From UBA8752 sp040261275 (lineage in GTDB: Bacteria; Bacteroidota; Bacteroidia; Flavobacteriales_D; Sanyastnellaceae), in assembly GCA_040261275.1 (NCBI GenBank), contig JBDQOI010000041.1, positions 1 to 17,304 on the forward strand: 17,304 bases of DNA, written 5' to 3'. The translations under genes and the position numbers were made by a program. Every line of letters starts with the position of its first letter. Position 1 is the first letter of the stretch. Shown here piece after piece: positions 7,637-13,675 of the stretch. Under the pieces are notes generated by a model. It searched no databases and was not told the DNA's origin. It saw only the letters and a program-made list of their open reading frames with translations.

Positions 7637-7637
7637 G
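7630..7637 (+). promoter_or_regulatory. Possible -7 box for radC inside the terminator tail
   Basis: TTTCTTTG, the same octamer found before rluF and the CotH gene, is formed by the T tract of the rpsT terminator plus the next base. Transcription from here would start near 7643, just upstream of the radC start candidates. Confidence 0.35.
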
Positions 7638-7660
7638 TCCCAAAATTGCGGCGTCAAACG

Positions 7661-8335
7661 GTGGCGATTTCAAGCGGAGAACAGATGAGGCCGCGAGAGA
7701 AAATCACGCTTGAGGGGTTGGGAGCGTTGAGCAATACCGAGCTCGTGGCCATTCTCGTAGGAAGTGGAACACAGGGAGAAGACGCATTGGATGTAGCACA
7801 ACGCGTGTTGAAGGAAGTCGACTTCGATTTGCATGCATTGGGTAGGTGCGATGCCATGAGACTCAAGACCGTTCGTGGAATTGGTGAAGCCCGTGCTGCC
7901 TTCATTGGAGCTGCCATGGAACTCGGACGCCGTCGTTGGGATGAGGAGGAACGCCCGCTGCTCCGTATTTCTAGGTCGCGGGACATCGTTGGTCGGTTCC
8001 GGGCGAGGTTGGTGGACCTCGATGTCGAGGAATTCTGGGCCATGGCGCTCACCCGGGCGAACACCCCCATAGCGGACCTGTTCGTTTCCAGAGGAGGACA
8101 GGCGGGAACGGTTGTGGATCCCAAGGTGGTGTTCAGAAAGGCACTGACGGTGCGTGCTGCGGCATTGGTCATGGTGCACAATCACCCTTCGGGAAATCCC
8201 AATCCAAGCGCCGCGGATCGACGGTTGACAGACTCCCTATGCGCGGCTGGAAAAGCCTTGGATTTGCCTGTTTTGGATCATGTGATCGTTGCCGGCACCC
8301 GTCATTTTAGCTTTGCCGATAATCGCCTCCTGTGA
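7661..8335 (+). CDS. radC: RadC family protein (JAB/MPN domain)
   Basis: The product is 224 residues from GTG 7661. A TTG at 7646 would add five residues and is also possible; an ATG at 7685 is too close to the conserved MRPREK. An N-terminal helix-hairpin-helix region (LGALSNTELVAILVGSG, then VRGIGEARAAF) precedes the JAMM/MPN domain. The domain's zinc signature is intact: HNHPSG at residues 173-178 and Asp186 (PSAAD). RadC was once thought to act in DNA repair, but the true reaction is unsettled; the MPN fold suggests a metalloprotease or nuclease. It overlaps the next gene by 1 nt (TGATG), which suggests coupling. Confidence 0.92.
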   Translation: MAISSGEQMRPREKITLEGLGALSNTELVAILVGSGTQGEDALDVAQRVLKEVDFDLHALGRCDAMRLKTVRGIGEARAAFIGAAMELGRRRWDEEERPLLRISRSRDIVGRFRARLVDLDVEEFWAMALTRANTPIADLFVSRGGQAGTVVDPKVVFRKALTVRAAALVMVHNHPSGNPNPSAADRRLTDSLCAAGKALDLPVLDHVIVAGTRHFSFADNRLL

Positions 8336-9456
8336 TGACCGATTCCCATATCCCCAAACCTGACTTGTTGACGGTGGTCGGAGCGCGCCCTCAATTCATC
8401 AAGTCGGCGGCATTGACCCGCGTGCTCGGGCAGGTGGGATTGACCCAGTTTCTCTTGCACACAGGGCAGCATTCCGATGCGGATATGGGACTCGATTTCC
8501 TGGCCGAATTGGGGGTTCCTGAACCTGATCGGGTCCTTTCGCCACGCCAAGGTCACCGTTCTGAACGCATGGCGGACATGATGGTGGGTGTTTCCGAACA
8601 GATTCGCAATGTGGCCCCAGCCATGGTGGTGGTCTATGGGGATACCGACAGTACACTGGCCGGCGCCTTGGCGGCTCATCATGCCGGTGTTCCGCTCGTT
8701 CATGTGGAGGCGGGTTTGAGAAGTGGCGACCGCAGCATGCCCGAGGAGCACAATCGCATCATGACGGACCAGTTGGCCGATTTCCTTTTTACTACGGGGC
8801 CCGAGGCAGGGGTGCAACTCACCAAAGAGGGGGTGCATGAACATCGAATCGTCGAAGTAGGCGATGTGATGCTCGATCTCGCATTGGCGGTACACCCCTT
8901 GTTGGATGGGCGCTCTCCGGCGGGTTGGCCTTCTGCAGGTCCTGTATTGACTGTGACCCTGCATCGGCCGGCTACGGTGGACAGGAAAGAAGTGCTGATC
9001 GCGGCATTGGAAGCCATGCGGATTTGGATGCAGGAAACGGGAGGGACAGTGTACTTCCCGGTTCATCCGCGCACTCGGAAAGCCTTGGATCGTTTCGGTT
9101 TGGTTCTTCCATCCGGTGCAGTGGATCCAGGACCATTGGGCTATTTGGACATGCAGGCTGCCCTTCGCCGAGCCATCGGGGTACTCACAGACTCTGGAGG
9201 CGTGCAGAAAGAAGCGTGGTATCAAGGCACTAAAGCCGTGATCCTTCGCGATAATACCGAATGGAAGGAGTTGATTCACATGGGGGCGTCCACGCTCTTC
9301 GGACCTTCAGCCCTGCTCGGTGAGGGTGGAGCCCATGGATTGGCGGTTGCCCTGCTTGGGGAGGCCCCAGTGCCCCCCATTGCAGGAACCCATTGGTTCG
9401 GCGGTGGAACGGCATCCCTTCGGATCGCAGAGACCCTTCGTGATGGGCTAAAATGA
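8335..9456 (+). CDS. wecB: Non-hydrolysing UDP-GlcNAc 2-epimerase
   Basis: The 373-residue cytoplasmic enzyme interconverts UDP-N-acetylglucosamine and UDP-N-acetylmannosamine, or a related UDP-sugar, for envelope polysaccharides. Family signatures run in order: GARPQFIKSA near the N-terminus, HTGQHSD, VVYGDTDSTLAG, HVEAGLRSGDRSMPEEHNRI (with the catalytic Glu pair region), HPRTRKALDRFG and LTDSGGVQKEAWYQGTKAVILRDNTEW. The usual THRxENxD motif reads LHRPATVD here; His and Asp are kept but Asn is not. ATG 8335 is preferred over GTG 8332 and gives a 1-nt overlap with radC. The next gene is a deacetylase-like protein, fitting a polysaccharide theme. The exact sugar cannot be told from sequence. 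Confidence 0.88.
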   Translation: MTDSHIPKPDLLTVVGARPQFIKSAALTRVLGQVGLTQFLLHTGQHSDADMGLDFLAELGVPEPDRVLSPRQGHRSERMADMMVGVSEQIRNVAPAMVVVYGDTDSTLAGALAAHHAGVPLVHVEAGLRSGDRSMPEEHNRIMTDQLADFLFTTGPEAGVQLTKEGVHEHRIVEVGDVMLDLALAVHPLLDGRSPAGWPSAGPVLTVTLHRPATVDRKEVLIAALEAMRIWMQETGGTVYFPVHPRTRKALDRFGLVLPSGAVDPGPLGYLDMQAALRRAIGVLTDSGGVQKEAWYQGTKAVILRDNTEWKELIHMGASTLFGPSALLGEGGAHGLAVALLGEAPVPPIAGTHWFGGGTASLRIAETLRDGLK

Positions 9457-9466
9457 GATAGCGGCG

Positions 9467-10777
9467 GTGTCTTCCATTCGATATTCTGGATTGCCGAAGG
9501 TTCTGGTCCACAGCGAAGTCCTTCATCCCCGATTGGGTGCGGCATTGCATTGGGCCCTGGGCTCGGTCCTCGGATTGGGATGGGAGTGGGAAGGAAACGC
9601 CCAGGAATTCACCACTTCGGATGCGCCCTGGAAACTCCAATACGGTGGAATTCCCGTGGCGGGCCATTGGATTCGTCCCTGTGGATTACTGGCCGGGTCT
9701 GAAAGAACGGCAAACCCACCTGAGGATGGGAGTGCTTCAGGAGCGCCCATGGACCCCTTGGCCCTGATTTTCTGGATGGCCAGTCGCATGGAGGAACAAA
9801 CGGGGCTCGAGCGGCGGGATCTACACGGACGCTTCGATCCCACCGGGAGTATTCCCGTTTCCAAAGGCTGGTTGGTGCGCCCCGTTTGCGAAACATGGGC
9901 TTTCGAGCTGGGGCGGCAGGTGCTGGGTAAGGAATGGCCCGCACACGAAAAACGATTGCAGGCCGAATATCGGGTCTCACCCACCTTGGATGTGGACAGT
10001 GCGTTTGCTTTCCGAGGCAAAGGCCCATGGAGGACGACCGCTGCGTGGTTGCGTGACGTGGGCACGGGAAATTGGGGCCGTTCCGTCCGCCGCATGCGGA
10101 CCGTGCTTGGTCCGACCCCCGACCCCTATGACACTTATGCTCAGGCGGCGGAATGGCATGGCGAGATGGGATTTGAGCCGCGCTGGTTCTTTCTGCTCGC
10201 TGGTTTTGGTGCCCACGACAAGGGCCTTCCCTCAGGCAGTGCTGCCCTTCGCGCTTTGATGCGTACCCTCGAATCCGCGCACCCCGGATCCGTTCAATGG
10301 CACCCCGGATACGCTGCTGCCCCCGACCCTGCGAGACTGGCCAGGGAGCATCGGGTGTTCTCGGAGATCATGGGGCATGCACCGATCGCATCCCGACAGC
10401 ATTACTTGAGAATGGTCCCTGGCATTACCCGTCGCGCATTGCTGGAGCTCGGAATTCAGGAGGACCACACTGAGGGTCATGCCTTGATGACGGGGTTCCG
10501 CGGAGGGTTCAGCCGCCCGCGCCCTTGGTACGACTTGGACAGGGAAACCCTGACTTCGCTTATGGTTCATCCTTTCGCGGCGATGGACGCTACCCTTTGC
10601 CGATACATGGAAATGGCCCCTTCAGAAGTGCCCCATCACCTGGCGCGCATCTCGGAAAACGTAAAGGAAGTGGGAGGGACACTTTCTCTGCTCTGGCACA
10701 ACGAGAGCTTGGCCCCTCTCAATGAATGGAGCGGATGGGGGGAGGTATATCCCAACGTTCTGAAAGCGGTGCGCTGA
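9467..10777 (+). CDS. DUF7033 / polysaccharide-deacetylase-like protein
   Basis: The 436-residue protein starts at GTG 9467, 10 nt after wecB. An N-terminal domain of about 150 residues (to KRLQAEYRVSPTLDVD) corresponds to the region found before deacetylase-like barrels in Bacteroidota (DUF7033). The second part has TLDVDSAFAF, matching the Asp pair at the start of a CE4/NodB-type barrel, then WHPGYAA and a C-terminal LSLLWHNESL. A full set of CE4 metal ligands is not evident by eye, so activity is uncertain. No signal peptide is seen, so it is probably cytoplasmic. Its place beside the 2-epimerase suggests a role in cell-surface polysaccharide. The gene was identified from memory of the family, not by a search. 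Confidence 0.8.
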   Translation: MSSIRYSGLPKVLVHSEVLHPRLGAALHWALGSVLGLGWEWEGNAQEFTTSDAPWKLQYGGIPVAGHWIRPCGLLAGSERTANPPEDGSASGAPMDPLALIFWMASRMEEQTGLERRDLHGRFDPTGSIPVSKGWLVRPVCETWAFELGRQVLGKEWPAHEKRLQAEYRVSPTLDVDSAFAFRGKGPWRTTAAWLRDVGTGNWGRSVRRMRTVLGPTPDPYDTYAQAAEWHGEMGFEPRWFFLLAGFGAHDKGLPSGSAALRALMRTLESAHPGSVQWHPGYAAAPDPARLAREHRVFSEIMGHAPIASRQHYLRMVPGITRRALLELGIQEDHTEGHALMTGFRGGFSRPRPWYDLDRETLTSLMVHPFAAMDATLCRYMEMAPSEVPHHLARISENVKEVGGTLSLLWHNESLAPLNEWSGWGEVYPNVLKAVR

Positions 10778-10793
10778 AGCCCGGCCTTCCCCT

Positions 10794-10801
10794 TTCCTTT
10801 G
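10794..10801 (+). promoter_or_regulatory. -7 box before the membrane-protein gene
   Basis: TTCCTTTG ends 6 nt before the ATG at 10808 and matches TAnnTTTG with one mismatch. It supports ATG 10808 over an in-frame TTG at 10799, which lies inside the box. Confidence 0.4.
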
Positions 10802-10807
10802 CAGTAC

Positions 10808-11242
10808 ATGGAATCCACCGTGGTGATTGAAGCCTTAGGGTGGTGGGCATTGAGCTTCGTGAAGTTCATCATCATGCCTTCTACCGCTGTAGCCGCAGGC
10901 CTCGAGCCGTTGCGGGTCTTCGCCTATTCCGCAGTGGGAGCCAATCTCGGCCTGCTTCTCATGCAGCCGGGCATTCGACTCTTGTTTGATTGGCGTTCCC
11001 GCGTCCGCCAAAAGAAAGGAAAGGCCACTTTCACGGCTGGACGCAGGCGCGTGGTCGGGATCAAGCAACGATTTGGACTGCTGGGCATCGCTTTTCTCGG
11101 GGGCCTGGTCGGAGTGCCCGTCGGGGCATTGCTGGCCTTCAAGTATTTCGGGAATCATTCGGCTACCTTGCCGGTCATGATGGTGGCCTACACACTTTGG
11201 AGTGCAGTACTCACCGCCTTGTCCGCTTTCGCTTTGATCTGA
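10808..11242 (+). CDS. Four-helix integral membrane protein
   Basis: The 144-residue protein has four likely membrane segments: about residues 8-27 (LGWWALSFVKFIIMPSTAV), 35-54, 87-110 (FGLLGIAFLGGLVGVPVGALL) and 118-143. A basic cytoplasmic loop (RSRVRQKKGKATFTAGRRRV) joins helices 2 and 3. The Gly/Pro-rich third helix faintly recalls small multidrug-export or DedA-like proteins, but I do not recognise the family. The start at ATG 10808 follows a -7 box. The gene ends in a TGATG overlap with the HAD phosphatase gene, so the two are probably translated together; what links them is unclear. Confidence 0.75.
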   Translation: MESTVVIEALGWWALSFVKFIIMPSTAVAAGLEPLRVFAYSAVGANLGLLLMQPGIRLLFDWRSRVRQKKGKATFTAGRRRVVGIKQRFGLLGIAFLGGLVGVPVGALLAFKYFGNHSATLPVMMVAYTLWSAVLTALSAFALI

Positions 11243-11949
11243 TGCCCACGCGCCCTTCCGTATTGTTTTTCGATTTGGATCGCACCCTTTGGGATTTCGA
11301 ACGGAATTCACTGGAGACGTTGAAAGGACTGTATGCCGATTGTGGGCTGGATGAAAGGGGCCATGGAGGTTTCGAAGCCTTCAATTCGATCTACCAGAAG
11401 GAAAATGCCCAGTGCTGGGCCGATTACAGGGAAGGCCGAATGGCCAAGGACGTATTGCGTTCGGAGCGCTTCAAACGTGCTTTGGCCGGCTACGGTGTGG
11501 AGGACATCAAGCTCGCAGAGCACATGGGCTGGCAATATGTAGAACGCGGTCCGCACCAGCGCCACCTTCTACCCGGCACATTGGAAGTGCTCCAGTCCTT
11601 GCGGGAGCGTGGACATGATATCCACATCCTGACGAATGGATTCAGCGAGGTGCAGCACATCAAGGTGGAAAACACAGGCATTGCCCGCTGGATTGATTCT
11701 CTTCTGACCAGTGAGGAGCTGGGACACCTGAAGCCGGACCGCGCCTGCTTCGATGCTGCATTGCACGCCACAGGAACAAATGGCGAACAAGCCTGGATGA
11801 TTGGCGATGACCATGCGGCAGACGTCGTTGGCGCCCACGAAGCAGGGTGGCGGTCCGTGCATTTCGACCCCGATGGCAATCACCCGTCCGATACCCCTTC
11901 CACCGCTACCGTTTCGGATCTGCGGGAATTGTTGGCGATCCTCCATTGA
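11242..11949 (+). CDS. YjjG-family HAD hydrolase (nucleotidase)
   Basis: The 235-residue protein starts at ATG 11242, overlapping the upstream stop. The frame is open back to 10990, but that part lies inside the membrane-protein gene and does not look like coding sequence of this family. All HAD motifs are present: motif I FFDLDRTLWDF (Asp11, Asp13), motif II LTNGF (Thr131), motif III Lys164 in LKPD, and motif IV IGDDHAADV (Asp189, Asp190). The DLDRTLWDFExNS start and a helical cap after motif I are typical of YjjG, which removes phosphate from non-canonical pyrimidine nucleotides and related monophosphates. The specific substrate here is inferred. Confidence 0.88.
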   Translation: MPTRPSVLFFDLDRTLWDFERNSLETLKGLYADCGLDERGHGGFEAFNSIYQKENAQCWADYREGRMAKDVLRSERFKRALAGYGVEDIKLAEHMGWQYVERGPHQRHLLPGTLEVLQSLRERGHDIHILTNGFSEVQHIKVENTGIARWIDSLLTSEELGHLKPDRACFDAALHATGTNGEQAWMIGDDHAADVVGAHEAGWRSVHFDPDGNHPSDTPSTATVSDLRELLAILH

Positions 11950-11968
11950 AAGGCCCGGGCCGTGCAGG

Positions 11969-11976
11969 TTAACTTG
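11969..11976 (+). promoter_or_regulatory. Weak -7 box before the DUF3467 gene
   Basis: TTAACTTG, followed by C, lies 5 nt before ATG 11982. It keeps six of eight positions if aligned to TAnnTTTG. The position matches the other start-proximal boxes in the window. Confidence 0.3.
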
Positions 11977-11981
11977 CAACC

Positions 11982-12305
11982 ATGAGTCAGGATCAGAACG
12001 GCAAGAAGCCCAAACTCAACATTGAACTGCCCGATGAGGTGGCGCCCGGCGTGTATTCCAACCTCGCGGTGGTAACCCACAGCCAGACCGAGTTCATCCT
12101 CGATTTCATCCAGGTGATGCCCGGCACGCCCAAAGCCAAAGTCCGCTCCCGGGTGGTGCTTTCACCTCAGCACGCCAAACGCGTGATGAAAATGCTGGTG
12201 GACAACATCGGCAAATTCGAAGGCCAGCACGGCAAAATCGAAATGGCGAGTCAGCCTGAGCCGTCCTTTCCTGTGAATTTCGGGGGTCCTGCGGGCGAAG
12301 CCTAA
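11982..12305 (+). CDS. DUF3467 family protein
   Basis: The 107-residue soluble protein matches DUF3467: an N-terminal Lys-rich stretch, then NIELPDEVAPGVYSNLAVV and THSQTEFILDFIQVMP, then SRVVLSPQHAKRVMKMLVDNI. The family is small, widespread in bacteria and of unknown function. The start follows a weak -7 box, and no signal peptide or membrane segment is seen. It is convergent with the dihydroorotase-like gene, with 58 nt between their stops. Confidence 0.88.
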   Translation: MSQDQNGKKPKLNIELPDEVAPGVYSNLAVVTHSQTEFILDFIQVMPGTPKAKVRSRVVLSPQHAKRVMKMLVDNIGKFEGQHGKIEMASQPEPSFPVNFGGPAGEA

Positions 12306-12325
12306 AAGCGGGGTCTCGCTTCCGC

Positions 12326-12434
12326 CCGTCACTTTGGACGGCTTGCGCTGAGCGTTGTCGCGCTCAATTCCAATGGCTCCCCTGCGGGGTTACCGTCCCC
12401 ACTACGCGGCCTACGCCTGGCGTGCGTCCAAAGT
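12326..12434. repeat. Hairpin-rich segment at convergent gene ends
   Basis: Small inverted repeats follow one another here: CCGTC/GACGG (12326-12341), GAGCG/CGCTC (12350-12365) and CCCC/GGGG (12379-12389), with a near-palindrome ACGCCTGGCGT at 12413-12423. An outer perfect 10-bp pair, ACTTTGGACG (12331-12340) and CGTCCAAAGT (12425-12434), brackets most of it. There is no T tract, so it is not a standard intrinsic terminator. The segment covers the short gap after the DUF3467 gene and the last 23 codons of the dihydroorotase-like gene. It could be a two-way transcription barrier or a short interspersed repeat. Confidence 0.4.
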
Positions 12435-13644
12435 CAAAAGCGGCATTGGGTGCCTTGGAAGCAGAGGTTGGGCATGCGAATCCATCCGTTGAGAACACAG
12501 TGAATTCAGCAGGTTGACCCTCTGCGATGGGAGCCTGTTCAGTCTCCTCTCCCAAAAGCAATCGCGGGCCGGATACCATCAGCCTGTGCAAGGCGTGGAG
12601 TGCGTCATTCTCCGATGCGCCATGGTCCATGAGTGCACCCAGAAGCGCGGGGCCGAGAGCATGTACGCCCGCCAGGCCGGGCTTGACCATCATGAAGTCG
12701 ACATCGTGCTCTTCAGGCGTACGGGGTCGATGGTCGGAAACCACGACATCGAGAGTGCCGTCCAAGGCGCCTTGCCGCAGCGCATCGCGATCCTCCGAGG
12801 AGCGGAGGGGAGGCATGACCTTCATGGCCGAATTGAAGCCATCGAGGTCTTCATCGATCCAGCACAAGTGGTGCACCGCTGTGCCGCAGGTCACATTCAG
12901 GCCTTCCTTCTTGGCGGCGCGGATGGCAGAGAGTCCGCCGGCGGTCGAGATGACGGGGAAATGGAGACGTCCTCCGGAGTATCGAAGGATGTCCAGGTCC
13001 CTGTTGATGCGCAGCCTTTCCGATTCTCTCGAGTTTCCCGGAACGCCGAGTGAAGTGCTCATTTTCCCCTCATGCATCACGCCTTCGGGTTGGAATTCCG
13101 GATCATGGGCATCGGAAAAGACAGGCAATCCCAGGGGCCCGTGGTACTCCAAAGCCCGGCGCAGCAACTCCGGTCTCTGCACCGGGGCATCGTCGGAAAA
13201 AGCGCGGGCACCTGCCTCTACCAAGGCAAAGGCCTCGGAGAGTTTGAGGCCTTCCCTTCCCACGCTCAAGGTGGCGACCGGCAGCACCCCACAAACGGAT
13301 GAAGCGCTGCGGTGGAGCAGGGCCAGCACATCAGACGGCTGGTCACGGCATGGTAGGGTGGAGGCCACGGGGGCCACGCGCGTGAAGCCCCCTTGTGAAG
13401 CTGCCCTGAGACCCGTGATCAAACCTTCGGCACGCTCCGTACCGGGGTCGCGGAAGTCCACCTGACCGTCCCACCATCCCAGAGACAACCAGCAACCGGA
13501 TAGGTCTCGATCGCCCTCTTTGATGCCTCCGGCAGCCGATGGGCACAGGGAGGAGATCCGACCCGCTTCCACAGTAATGTCTACAGGGGTGCCGTGCCAC
13601 TCATGGCCGGGTTGAAGGAGACGGGCGGCGCGGTATCGTTGCAT
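12364..13644 (-). CDS. Dihydroorotase homologue lacking metal-binding histidines
   Basis: The 426-residue protein belongs to the cyclic amidohydrolases; true dihydroorotase closes carbamoyl-aspartate to dihydroorotate in pyrimidine synthesis. ATG 13644 is chosen over an in-frame TTG at 13674. Family landmarks are clear: FRDPGTERAEGLITGLRAASQGGFT, AFSDDAPVQ, VISTAGGLSAIRAAKKEG, VTCGTAVHHLCW, MPPLRSSEDRDAL and VVSDHRPR. The HxH pair of DMHVHF reads Gln61-x-Asp63 (DGQVDF). The other two ligand histidines also appear replaced (FSDAHD for AHCED, FPVIST for CHIST), while the Asp of the DD and SDH motifs remain. Catalysis by the usual binuclear metal mechanism is therefore unlikely. Such ligand-poor homologues are common in Bacteroidota and may be structural partners of aspartate transcarbamoylase. 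It lies 31 nt after the BatA-type gene. Confidence 0.85.
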   Translation of the reverse strand: MQRYRAARLLQPGHEWHGTPVDITVEAGRISSLCPSAAGGIKEGDRDLSGCWLSLGWWDGQVDFRDPGTERAEGLITGLRAASQGGFTRVAPVASTLPCRDQPSDVLALLHRSASSVCGVLPVATLSVGREGLKLSEAFALVEAGARAFSDDAPVQRPELLRRALEYHGPLGLPVFSDAHDPEFQPEGVMHEGKMSTSLGVPGNSRESERLRINRDLDILRYSGGRLHFPVISTAGGLSAIRAAKKEGLNVTCGTAVHHLCWIDEDLDGFNSAMKVMPPLRSSEDRDALRQGALDGTLDVVVSDHRPRTPEEHDVDFMMVKPGLAGVHALGPALLGALMDHGASENDALHALHRLMVSGPRLLLGEETEQAPIAEGQPAEFTVFSTDGFACPTSASKAPNAAFDFGRTPGVGRVVGTVTPQGSHWN

Positions 13645-13675
13645 GGTCAGAGCGTGTGGCGGGATGGGGTGCAAG

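Noticed and set aside
8302..9279. 325-residue minus-strand open frame
   Set aside because: It lies fully opposite the well-supported 2-epimerase gene, is His/Arg-rich with no family motifs, and is explained by high G+C codon use.
10990..11241. N-terminal extension of the HAD phosphatase frame
   Set aside because: It overlaps the membrane-protein gene, whose four helices are convincing, and the HAD fold starts exactly at ATG 11242.
12527..13465. 312-residue plus-strand open frame
   Set aside because: It is antisense to the dihydroorotase-like gene, Ser/Arg/Pro-rich and without recognisable domains.
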